From NCBI GenBank assembly GCA_048013815.1, contig CM106585.1:12772001-12836000 (forward strand): 64,000 bases of DNA. The letters run 5' to 3'. The notes beneath the pieces were generated by a model. That model was given only the letters and a program-made list of their open reading frames with translations, was not told where the DNA came from and ran no database searches. A program made the position numbers and the translations under genes. The stretch comes from Setoptus koraiensis (lineage: Eukaryota; Arthropoda). Shown here in pieces: positions 45,001 through 55,309 of the stretch (position 1 is its first letter; each line of letters opens with the position of its first letter).

Positions 45001-47450
45001 ATTATTGATGATTATTAAATGATGATTCTTTGTTCTTTTTCATTTGCTGCCAGTTTGACTAGACAGCAGCGTCAAACATCCGAATAACTAAAAGAAAATT
45101 GTTTGCGCTCATTTTTCATCTTTTGATTTTTCACTTTGGATTTTCCAAATTTTGCACATCCCTCGAGCTTATTAATCATGCCGTCACTTGAGAAATGTCT
45201 ACCAGAGCAGCACACCGACGCTACAACGGGATTCAAGATGAAAAGAAAGTTCCAATCTTGAATTCAACCCTTGAAATTTCTCCACCAAAGTTTTGTTGAG
45301 AATCGATTTTTTGTTGTTGTCATTCAATATTCTGATTTCGGGGTGAACAACTCATCTGCGCACTGGGCGGCCCCCCAAATCATCGAATTCATTGACCAAT
45401 TTTCACTGATAGATGCCGGAATTATCCATCGAAATTTCGTCAGAAAAAAAATGCTTGAAAAAAAAAACGCTTGAAAAAAATGTCAGAAAAAAAAAATGCT
45501 TGAAAAAAAACGCTTGAAAAAAATGTCAGAAAAATGTGTTTATTTCGTAGTGGGATGCTCCCCTTTTCGCCTCCTCTCCGAGGTGGTCTGAGTGATTTCG
45601 AACCTGCTGGCAATCACAAGACGCCACTCATTCCGACAGCAGGAAGCACCGGAGTATCAGGAAAAGATGAGAAGGAGCGCAAAGAGGAGAGAAAAATTGA
45701 GGAAAAACTCGAAATATATATGACAATTGAAAAGTGATAGTGGAAAAATGATTGTTTCTTGCTCTTATAAATTTCATCTGCAGCTCAATAACAATCACCG
45801 ATATTTAAATGACCGATTCGTTCTTTTTCTCGCCCCATTTCGCTGCACAGATTGGAACAATTTGGACTCCGTCCTGAAACTGTGATGGTGTCAGGCTTCA
45901 TCTCATTGATTTCCGCCTGTCTAGGGTTGTGCGCTCTAAATTATTCATCGTATTTGACCCTGGGCATCTATGGTAAGTCGACAGTGATAGTAATATGTGG
46001 CCGGTGTGTGCGAATAAGTATATAAAACACTGATAACTGGCACAGCTTGAAATGAGGCCAACAATTGACTGATCTCATGCCATTATCTCGTTATCTTATG
46101 GTGTGCGTTGCCATTATCATTATATTATTATGGTTGGACTACTATCGTTAATCAGGTGCATTCTGTAGCCTATATGTGCTGGTGTTACTATTCGGACTGC
46201 CCAATTCATGGTACAAGAGTGATAGATATCACGAGGGCGGACTTGTTTTAGATATTATCTATTATTCATTGATTGTTACATTGTTATCATTGTCGGTGTT
46301 TGCGTTTATATTTGCCTACTATCTGAAATGCAAAGAGGACAAACGCAAATCAATGCCGTGCACCTGTGGCGCTAATAATAATCATAACCACAACAACGGA
46401 AGTGGAAACCAATTACTGACATCATCATCCAATATTAGCAATAGTTTAGATAGGCGTAGTAGTAACAACAACAACAATAATAATAATAATAATAATCAGA
46501 ATAATAGTAATCTGATGCAGTCGCATCATCTCAATCTCAGTAGCAGTAGCCAAGAATTAAATTTAAGAGATTTATATGCACCTAGAATATCAGCCTCATA
46601 CACCCGTTTATCTTATCCGTCGCGAGCGCCAACACGCGCAACATTATGTAACAGCAGCAACCATAATACACATGGCAACCATCACGCAACAACACGAAAT
46701 CATTTAATGAGCGCCAACGGTGCCGGTCAGCTGCATAATAGGCAAACAACAGCGAGCCACCATCATCACCAACAGCAACAACCACAACATTATTCACAAC
46801 AGCAACAGCAACAACAACAAAAGTCATCCACTATCCAGGGTCTGATAATAAATTCCGACTCATTGAATGGGCTTGATTCGAGCAACCGAATGCTATTAGC
46901 TGGATGCCAATCGTCGTCGCCGCCACTGCCAGCATCGCAAACATTGCAGCCACACCAACCGTCGTCGGCGCCAGCACAAATAAAAACCATTCATGGTAAC
47001 ATGACAATGGCCAATAATCAACAACAGCAACAACATCGTCATCACAACAGCAACAACAACAAAACCGACAGTTCATTGCATCTACAGCAACAAGACAACT
47101 CAGCACAATACTGTCCTAATCAACAACAACAACAACAACAAATTACTTCTACAACAATGCCAAGGCCGCGCAGCGCTTCCGGTCACATTTCCGGTCAATC
47201 AAATAAGCGCAGTTATTGTTCGTCGTCTGTGGCTGCGGTGACTGCTGCCGCCGCGGCCGCTTTACTAGGCGGAGTGGCCGATGGTGGCGCATGGATAGAC
47301 AGTGGCCATTCGCATAATAACTTAATTGACTCTAGTGGCGATTATTGTGAAACAAATTGTGACTTTGACCAGAATGCGGCCGCTTCAATGCCAGACACCT
47401 TTCACACTACAATCACTAGGCCAGATTTTATGTATCAAATGCAAAATTGA
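33007..47450 (+). CDS. Four-pass membrane protein with a long Asn/Gln/His-rich tail; giant intron
   Basis: Three exons, 33007-33113, 45851-45972 and 46156-47450, join in phases 2 and 1 and encode 507 residues. The first intron would be 12.7 kb (donor AG/GTAATA, acceptor GCTGCACAG/A). The join is supported by matching phase, by codons that complete at both junctions, and because together they give four evenly placed membrane helices at about residues 7-31, 47-67, 72-92 and 107-135, with both ends cytoplasmic. The second extracellular loop is short (NSWYKSDRYHEGG). KCKEDKRKSMPCTC follows helix 4, then about 370 residues of Asn, Gln, His and Ser runs and a polyalanine stretch (VAAVTAAAAAALLGG). 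AATAAA is at 47484-47489. The topology recalls tetraspan groups such as sarcospan or MS4A, but I see no diagnostic motif (no CCG), so I name no family. Confidence 0.68.
33839..33890. repeat. ATGGG-type short tandem repeat
   Basis: AGATGGGACG is followed by four or five copies of GATGG/GATGA, giving a purine-rich 5-bp array in the large intron. Confidence 0.8.
34551..34592 (-). repeat. tRNA-like fragment, possible SINE remnant
   Basis: On the minus strand the sequence reads GCCCCTAGCTCAGTGAGA, which matches a tRNA 5' end with D-arm/A box, then after a few bases AGGTCCTAGGTTCGGTT, which matches a variable loop and T-arm/B box. The anticodon arm is missing and the T stem does not pair, so it is not a working tRNA. 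A decayed tRNA gene or the head of a tRNA-derived SINE are both possible; I found no second copy by eye. Confidence 0.4.
38800..38905. repeat. Degenerate (GAATT)n pentanucleotide array
   Basis: About 100 bp of AATTG/GATTG/GGATG/GAGTT variants in tandem, 5-bp period, in the large intron. Confidence 0.85.
39684..39735. repeat. CGATGCG(TT)GATC tandem repeat
   Basis: Two 13-bp units CGATGCGTTGATC are followed by two 10-bp units CGATGCGATC, so the array shows both the longer and shortened form side by side. Confidence 0.85.
41307..41346. repeat. GACGGCATGA tandem repeat (10 bp, 4 copies)
   Basis: Four consecutive 10-bp units, with one or two changes in the first and last. Confidence 0.85.
41751..41802. 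repeat. GACTGGTGCC tandem repeat (10 bp, about 5 copies)
   Basis: Four close 10-bp units (GACTGGTGCC, GACCGGTGCC) and one diverged unit in the GC-rich part of the intron. Confidence 0.85.
43346..43390. repeat. CTGCCGAAATG tandem repeat (11 bp, 4 copies)
   Basis: Four consecutive 11-bp units with single changes. Confidence 0.85.
43556..43635. repeat. GCAGCGCCATTTCACT tandem repeat (16 bp, 5 copies)
   Basis: Five consecutive 16-bp units with single-base changes, ending in GCCGGGCCCC. Confidence 0.9.
45439..45523. repeat. A-rich tandem duplication, about 42 bp x 2
   Basis: Two copies of a unit starting GTCAG, then A-runs separated by TGCTTG and CGCTTG. The copies differ mainly in A-run length, so slippage is likely. 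It lies about 330 bp before exon 2 of the membrane gene. Confidence 0.85.
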
Positions 47451-48886
47451 CAAAAATTGATTTTTGTGCTGACATGACAAACAAATAAATAATAATTAAT
47501 TATATACAAATCACTGTTACATTTTGTTGAGCCACTTCGTTTTGGCAGGCCAACCAAAATACGGCCATATCAGTCGACTACCACTCATTAGAAATGTATG
47601 CGCGTGAATGGCGTGTCATGAAACCATCGGCCAATTTGCTGGGTATTTATTTACTTCCGGTCGTCCGTTTGCGATAATTATCTAGTTAGGCAATTTTAGG
47701 TTATGCAATTTTATTTTATGCTATCCCAATGAACGGATTGGATGCGCCAATTTGGACGAGCGTTGCCATCTGTCGAGACTGTCGAGTTGAGAGCAGCACA
47801 TTGAATAGTATTGAATGGTGGCGACAGCGTCATTATCACTGTTGTTCATTATGAGCACCTATCGTCACTGACGATTCGTCAGCACAATGATTGATCTGTA
47901 ACTTTTAGCCGTTGTGCCGGCAGCAGCGCGAAAACAAATTGATAATGACGATTCATTGCTCATCTGCTGCATTATTGTGTTTTATCCGGCCTAGCTCTGT
48001 TATCGTTATCTGTGGCAAGTGCATATTATCAATTATCGAGACTAATCTCCCAGATTAACAAGCCTAACTACTGGCACAACCGACTAGCGAAGTAGTGATG
48101 GCCACAAGCGACCACAAACCACACGACGTTTGCGCATCGGTCGCAACTTGCCACTGTCAGCTGCCGTCAGTCAGTCGGGCCAACCAAAACAAATCTCGAA
48201 TCACGTCTCAAACAAAAGTAAACGCAACTCTTGCAACAATCAATCAAATGGTATGCTGATAGTTGCATCAGTGAATATCCCTATATAGTGCACAAAGTGT
48301 ACATAGTGCGACACAAGTGATTTATTAACAGGCGGCCCCATTTGCTCATTACTGTGCCGACTCAGTATTGTCAATTGGTGACATTATTTTATCAGCGATT
48401 TCATCAGCCAAGACCGAACTGTTCTTATTGTTGCGCAGTCTTAATTTTATTTGCAATTCGTGTGCCAACAATGTCCATCACAATGGCAGTGTTTTTTTCT
48501 CGCCTGCCAGTCGCATTGTTAACTGCAATTTGTGGCCCAGTGATGCCGCCAGGCAACAAATTGTAATTGTAACTGTAACTGTAATTAGTACAATAATAAT
48601 CACATTAGCCAACATAATTAGTTCACCAACAGAACAGACACAAGGTGACAAACATGTGATTGAGACATCAAATCAGCATAGATGTTTATTTTCATATCAT
48701 AGCAATAATGTAAGTATAAGTCATGTGCGATCGCTTGGCATCGGCCCCACAAATGCACAATCAGTCAGTTGCGTCACCAGTGCAGCTCCCAATGCTGCTG
48801 ATGCAAAGTGTGACAGCACAAGCAATTTGAAGACTTCAAAGCAAGATGAAACAAAATGGGTTAATTAGTGGCAAATACAATTATAA
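47451..48886. other. Convergent intergenic stretch
   Basis: This 1.4-kb stretch lies between the 3' ends of the four-pass membrane gene (+) and the small heat shock gene (-). Apart from AATAAA at 47484-47489 I see no feature with support. An open frame at 48,368-48,868 has no family resemblance and overlaps the probable 3' UTR of the heat shock gene. Confidence 0.45.
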
Positions 48887-49784
48887 TTATATCTTGTCTA
48901 TGGGTATCCTCCTGCTTGCGGCCACTAATTGTGCCGTTGGCAAGGGGCAATCGACAGTGAGCACTCCATCTCTAGACAGCGATGATTTGATTAGTTCTGG
49001 ATCGGTTCCTTCTGGCAAATGAAACTCTCTATTATATTCCCTGTAGACGCTTCTGTTCTCTGACTTTTCCTCGTGTCTTGCGTGCACCTGCAGCGAGAGA
49101 TCATGAGATTATTTACGAGTACAACGAGATGATCACACATTGAGACACATTGAGACACATTGAGACACATTGAGATGGCGAGTTACAACTGTAACAACTT
49201 TAGACTCTCCAAACGCAAATTGTAAATTACAATTACATTGTGAGTCGCCAGTCGCAAATATCCAATTATGGATCACTCACCTGTAGTTTGTTGTCGATAG
49301 TTTTGACCTGAATCTCCTCTGGCTCGTACTGGGTGACGTCGAAACGTAGCTTGAGCACCTTGCCCTCCTCGCCCTCCTGAATCAGTGGCGATTGTAGACC
49401 CTCCAACCAATTGCGCGTGCTGGTGCTAATATTTTGGCTCTGGCTGCTGATATTGTTACTCAACAATGAATCATTGCGACTTAGTGAGCCGGAACGTGAA
49501 TCTGATCTAACTTGCTGCTGTTGCTGCTGCTGCTGTTGGTCTTGCAATGAGGTGAGGTCCGTTTCGCCAATGGACGAGCCCGATTTAATTGTTCTAGTTG
49601 TCGTTGTTGTTGTTCTGCGTTCTGTTGTTGTTGCGCTAGATCTGCCCGTGCCGCCTAACGGTATTTGTTCCACGTAGGAGGTTGTGGTTGAAGTGGCGCT
49701 AGTGGGACTATTTAGGGCAGCGTCACTACTGTCGGATTGTTGTTGCGCTGCCATTGTGTTGCTCGTTGTTGTTGTGGACGACGA

Positions 49785-49817
<33 letters not shown>

Positions 49818-50012
49818 TTGAAGCATTTGCTGCTGATGAATTAGCGTTTGACGTTCTTTTTCTGCTTCGGACAATTGTGCTCTGAATTTGAGAATTTCCT
49901 GTTCCATTTTGTTCATCTCAAACTCAAAGCGATCACGAATAGATTCCAATTCTAAATCTAAATAACTTTGGTTGGACTGCTGCACGGGAACTTGGCGTTC
50001 GTTGCTAGCCAT
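48887..50012 (-). CDS. HSPB8: Small heat shock protein, HSPB8-like (fly CG14207 type)
   Basis: Two exons, 49281-50012 and 48887-49087, join in phase 0 (ACAG/GTGAGT to GCTGCAG/GTGCAC) and encode 310 residues. Family members are ATP-independent holdases of the cytosol that bind unfolded proteins, and HSPB8 works with BAG3 in selective autophagy. The start MASNERQ at 50012 is preferred over 50099 because it aligns with the fly protein's start and ESIRDRFEFEMNKMEQEI follows at the expected distance. The alpha-crystallin domain covers about 217-294: KVLKLRFDVTQYEPEEIQVK, HARHEEKSENRSVYREYNRE and SLSRDGVLTVDCPLP, and IPI at the end is the usual I-x-I tail motif. Unusually, residues about 70-190 are a Gln/Ser/Thr-rich insert with two long Gln runs. 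AT-rich TATA-like sequence lies at about 50,115-50,140. Confidence 0.92.
49134..49177. repeat. ACACATTGAG tandem repeat (10 bp, 4 copies) in the heat shock gene intron
   Basis: Four perfect or near-perfect 10-bp units in the 193-bp intron between the two exons. Confidence 0.9.
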
Positions 50013-53000
50013 GTTGTTTGTTTTGGATGATGATGTTGTTGTTGTTGTTCGCGTTGAACTTGTCTGTCTCGTTGTGCTAGCCAGTTTTGATATTGTCAAC
50101 TGTTACTGTTACTGTTTTATATTTATATTTTATATCCTATATGCAGCGTTAGCTAGCCTAAGCGAACAAACGTTGTTCTTTATGTTGGTTGTCGTGCTGT
50201 ATGTTGGTTGTCGTGCTGTATGTTGGTTGTTGTGCGTTATGTCGGTTGTGATCAAAATCGCCGGCCTTAATGATGCTCGCTCGCTTTCCAGATAAATGCT
50301 ATTGGTTAGCTGTGATTATCTATACAGAGTGTATCGCTACTTAGATTGACTTTAGACGGATGACGATCGCTCGCAAGCGGCCTCGCTACAACACTGCATA
50401 TAGTGCTACTAGTTAGCAATGGCGCAACGGATGATAGGCAGCGGAGGAGGCAAGAAGGCTTGCTAATTAATTTTACTTATAACAAGAATTATCGCAACCT
50501 TAATGAGCACACTGTTATCTTGTATTTACACTAATATTTATACGCTGCCGCTGCATAATACGCTCGCTGGCTCGCCGCTCATACGCTGGCTTGCCAGCCA
50601 GTCGGCCGTGCACGAACAAATGGGCGCATCAACTAGCATCAGCTCTATTTCGCTCCTCCATTCTAGCTCTAGGCTAGCCAAGTGACGAAACATCCATATA
50701 AATATGCTTATATTCGCCTCATTAGTTATTTGAATATTCTCTAATCGCAACTCTCGCGTGTCTCGCCGTGCACTTCTGTCCGACGACATGCGACACACAC
50801 GATCGCGTCATGCCATACACATAGCCTATGTGACATAGAAGCATCGCTATAAATATATGGATGGATGGCTGGGGGCCCCATCGCTATCTATCCATCTATC
50901 TATATATACATACACACAGATATATCTCTCTCTCTCTCTCTCTCGTTTTCACGGTCCGTCAATGTGACTGACAGCCACTGTTTACGCGCACACTTTTGAT
51001 TGCTCTGCTACTTACCTTTTTCGTTTGGTCTTGTTGACAATAAACTGCAACACTTCTGTTTCACTCTGACGGTTCCCCGGGCTGCCCAGGCGTGTTTCGT
51101 TGACAATTGATTAGTGTCGGTGTCTGGTGACAATGTTGACAGTGTCTCGATTGAATTTCGATTGATTCGATTGCATCAATTCTGTGCCAGTGAGCAAATG
51201 AATCTGTCTGATAGCTCTGCCTTCCAATTTGCTGCTTTTGTCTAGCGCCTCTGATAAAAATAAAACTAAATAAAAGTTTCCTTTGTGTTATATGTATTGC
51301 TAAATGCGCATGAGTGTCACGACAGATTATTTCACTAGTGCCCTTTGCCTTTATTAGAAATAATACACAAATAGAAAAGCATATAGCTCACAAACTGTTT
51401 GTCACAAACATACATATTCACCGCGAGCGCATAGCAGCATTAGTTAGCTAGCTTGGTGCATGCATACCGTAAACATGTGCACCTTTTGTATCCATTTGTG
51501 CTAGCCAGCCTCTAACATGATGATGTCATGCAATGTTTGTATGTCGTTGTGTCTATCAACAACCTCTTAAGTGATTCCAAACGCAAGCTACAAGCCAGCT
51601 CAACATCAGCTCGGGACTGCACCGAGTAGCTGAGCTGATATGTTCTCAATGATGGTCGCTATGCACGCGATAAAAAACAACGACAGCCTAGCGCCTCGAT
51701 CTTTCTCTATCTCGTCCAAGCTACTTGGCGCGCTGATTGACGCCAATAATCCCGATGCCAATGATAAATCAGCGGATAAACATTGATCATGAATATTTGA
51801 TGGCTAAACTCTAACTCATGTATACGCATTAAGAGAGATATAATCTATTGAGTGTGAGAGAGGTGAATTGTAAGAAGCAGTAAGTACAGTGATGAAGAAG
51901 AAGCCATAGTCTCTCGCTCGCTCGCTCACAAACTACGCAAGCTTAATGAGTGTTAGCTCAAATATCTATCAATCATCAATTGGGGCCCGTTTGAGCAACT
52001 TGCTACTCATCATCACAACGCTGTCGCCATTGAATTCTTAGTCGCATCAATTCTGGGCTCAACTCATTAGTTTCAAGTTTCTAGATCTAGCGCAATTAGC
52101 GATATATATATTTTTGGAAACTCACGCAGTGAGCTACTCACTAACGTAGACAAATAACAGGGCAAGATATAAAGGCAACAACTGTACCGGTGCAGTTGGA
52201 TCGAAGCCAAGTCACGGTAGCATCAGGTTCACCATCAATTCACGGTCGCAGTAGCACCGATCGACTAAGACGACTATATATGCAAATGAGCTATGTATCG
52301 GATAGACACACAGATGAATATGCATGCCGAAAGAATGAATCACACACTCATACAAGAGAATTTAAAAATAAAATTAAGCAATAATAAACATTGACAGAGG
52401 TGCATATTCATAATATCTTGAACATTGAACTAGAAATGATTATTAAGCGATCTTGACTAGATAATCCGTACTTTTTTCTCACTAGACGCCAACCAAACAA
52501 CATGATGTTATTATTATTATGCTACAACTTGACATATACAAGCCAACATACAACCTAAATATAACAAGTTCCTAGAAGGAAATAAATCTTCTTCATCTAA
52601 ACCATCCATATTGTAGCAATATTGCCTATGTATCTCTATTATTTATTGTTAAGCTTCTATTTGACTATTTCCAGAGGCAAACATCATCGCAAGGATCTCT
52701 GTATATGTAAAGTGCAGTAGTCATTAAAAAGAGAGCACCAATAAGCATTTTCTCTTGTATTTCAGCTTGTACGCCTATTTGCAGCAATCATTGAAGCCCA
52801 CTTAGGAAGCAGCTTTCACACAAATATCTATTTATCTAGTCTTTTTTACAATCTCTACTCGACAGGGTCTTCAACACACTAAAATTGCAACTAGCTTCGT
52901 AAAAAGGGTGACAATCCTCATTGCTACAACTACTGTGTACTATCTCATTTTAGAGATCAACCATGCCTAGGCCGAGGGTTTTGATTTCATGAATCAATAG

Positions 53001-54003
53001 ATCTATTGAACATTTCAGGGTTGCATTTCCGGATTATCGATGCAACCAAGAAGGTCGAATTTCAACGGGACCAACACTAATCTCTTGACAGTTCGACTCA
53101 ACTATTTCTTCTATACTTTCTGCAAGTCTTCGAAAAAGTTCTTAAGTGACTGTCGAGGTCACATTGTATGACAATGTTGCTAGAGAATGTTGACTAGTAT
53201 CCAAAATGAAGCTATCTGTACATCTGCTGCTGCTGCTGCTTCTAGTTTGATCTACCAGATACTTGAATAAGTTTCCCGCAAACACTCCGGCGATTTGTCA
53301 GCCCACATATCTGAGCTCAAAACTTCTAATAATCATTCACTGCGCGATTTTATCACGAGAGTTTTAAGAGTGATTCGGTCATGACAATCTCACTAAATTC
53401 CTCAACACTATTCTCCATCAATGCTGAGAGGAGTTTCATGGCAATTTCGAAATACATCGGGTCGGATGCAGTTCGTAGAAAGGTTCGCCATTAAGTAAAA
53501 CATGGGACAGCGAGGAGACAAGGGAGAAACAGTGTCTCGCTATATGGACTTTCGAATTTCACCTGTTGTTGTAAGCATGATCGATTGTTATGATGGAGTG
53601 GCGTTGCACGCTCAAATCAGCATCCTGTACGAAAACATTGAACGAAACATCAGACATTATGATCAGGACATAAGAGTAGATTTGTATCCTTCAACGTTAG
53701 ACAGAAAAGTACTCTTTTAGCGTGTGTCATCAGTCAGTTGCTGCTAACTTTGAGTGCAGTCAACCTCTTGAAATTGGTGAAGGAGTTATTTCACAATCAT
53801 CGGGCACCCATAAAGCTAGTTTGCGAACATTTTTTCGCACTGTTTTGGAAAATTTTGAGGTGCTAGAGATCGGCCAGGATCAGATTTTCCATGGAGTTAT
53901 CATGTAAGAATCGTTGAAGTACACGCTACTTGCAATGGTTGAAAATCAATTTATTACCATTATTTTGTCGCGATGAGTTATCTTTAGACATTTAAATAAT
54001 TTA
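50013..54003. other. Upstream region of the heat shock gene and long spacer
   Basis: The first kilobase or more should hold the heat shock gene promoter; I did not find a convincing heat-shock element by eye. (TC)n lies at about 50,926-50,945. The rest, to the 3' end of the J-protein gene, has no supported gene. TTTATT at 53950-53955 (AATAAA on the minus strand) is the J-protein gene's likely polyadenylation signal. Two adjoining open frames at 53,502-53,907 look like chance or old decayed sequence. Confidence 0.45.
50181..50250. repeat. TATGTTGGTTGTCGTGCTG tandem repeat (19 bp, 3-4 copies)
   Basis: Two perfect 19-bp units followed by one or two diverged units, about 170 bp upstream of the heat shock gene start. 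Confidence 0.9.
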
Positions 54004-55309
54004 TTAATGAGCTAATGCCTGCGGCTGGCCATTGAAAGTATGTGACGTCAATATACCATCCTCTCTTATTATGACAGTTTCGTTTCCATTTTCAAAAATT
54101 CTACGGAGAAAAATAAAGAAAAGAACAAGTTTGTTAGAACTGATCTAAAAGGGAGCTAGTACGAACACACATGAACTAACTTTTTGCATCGGGAACTTAC
54201 TTTTTTGTCTCTACTTTTTTTCCGTCCACAAATCTCACGCAAGTTGTAGTTCGTTTGATCACAGGTCGTTTGTCATTATCAGGGTTTTTTGCTGTATTAT
54301 TTGTTGATATTGGCTTGTCAATAACTATATTTGCTTTGAGAACATGGCCACTAGTTTTAGATCTTGAGAGTTTATTATTCGATTTGGGGCGTCGATCCTC
54401 TGAGGTAAAAGTTGTGTAGGTTGTATATTTTGGCTCATCATTTGACTTTTGTTGGACTCGCGTAACGTTTCCATTTTCGTTTCGACTACGAGGCGCAGCA
54501 TGTTGCTTATGATGACCATTGATAAAATTGATGTTGTTTTTCATATTATTGATGGTAGGTGAAGATTTTGATCGCTGAAAGCCGAATCCAGGCGCGAATA
54601 AGCTAGGTCCAAAGCCAGACGTTTGAAAGAATGGATCTTTGAAATGTGAGAAAGAATTTTGCTCAATCAAGTCAAAAAAATTTGCGAATGGATCTTTATG
54701 TCCAAAGAAATCTCTGAAAACATCATCAGCCGCTCTGAACGCAGAAAAGAATGATTCATTGAACATGTTATCGAATGGACCTTGGTGATGATGATGGTGC
54801 CGTTGGTTTTGTTGATTTTCCGATGAACGATGGGAATGACGGTTGTGATTCGAGTAACTCCGCTGTTGGAAGTCCCTCGTGACCCCTTCTTTGCCATATT
54901 TATCATAAAGCTTTCTTTTTTGATCTTTGTGTCGAGCATGAAGAAGAAAAAAAAATAAGAATTATTGACTTGACTCTAAAACTTGATTCATTCTTTATGA
55001 TTTCAATCACGAAGTTGCACTCACTGTCAGATAGGACCTCATAGGCTTCAGCTAGCCTTTTAAACTTCCTTTCGGCCTCTTCTTTGCGATCTGGATTTTT
55101 ATCTGGATGCCATCTTAGCGCCAATTTTCGGTATCTGTGATGAGAAATAAGTACAAAAGTCTGTGAGTTCTTGTGATCGCAATATACAGAATTTACAAGT
55201 AAAAAGTTGTGATATGAACTTACGCTTTTTTTATATCTGCATCATCAGCGTCTCTACTAATACCGAGTATTGAATAATAGCATGCATCTTGATTACTTTC
55301 GAGCACCAT
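54004..55309 (-). CDS. DNAJB6: DNAJB6/DNAJB2-like J-domain co-chaperone
   Basis: Four exons, 55224-55309, 55025-55134, 54201-54924 and 54004-54100, join in phases 2, 1 and 2 and encode 338 residues. These J proteins stimulate Hsp70 ATPase and suppress aggregation of polyglutamine proteins. The J domain is residues 8-75: [34 protein letters not shown] with the essential HPD, and [14 protein letters not shown] followed by [12 protein letters not shown] His/Gln-rich stretch and a Phe/Gly-rich region follow ([30 protein letters not shown]), then a polar segment. The last exon has [20 protein letters not shown], matching the C-terminal element of DNAJB6 (ENGQERVEVEEDGQLKS). The start at 55309 fits the family; the frame is open to 55438, so a longer N-terminus is possible. 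Human DNAJB6b has 241 residues, so the middle is longer here. Confidence 0.9.

Larger units (their letters stand above)
33114..45850 (+). other. Giant first intron (12.7 kb), repeat-dense and GC-enriched
   Basis: No coding gene is supported within it. The left third (33.1-37.5 kb) is AT-rich like the rest of the window. From about 37.6 to 44.8 kb GC content rises and words GGGGCC, GGCCCC and GGGCCC recur nearly thirty times by eye. Many short tandem arrays occur here and are listed separately. Alternating TA runs lie at about 38,622-38,643, 40,573-40,588 and 40,930-40,949, and TG runs at about 38,224-38,245, 39,957-39,972 and 40,262-40,276. Its size and composition fit a regulatory intron, but that is inference. 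Confidence 0.55.

Noticed and set aside
48368-48868. Open frame of 166 codons on the plus strand
   Set aside because: It has no recognisable domain, no convincing start context, and overlaps the probable 3' UTR of the heat shock gene.
53502-53907. Two adjoining plus-strand open frames of 72 and 61 codons
   Set aside because: They are consecutive frames with no motif, no splice support and no family resemblance; chance or very old decay.
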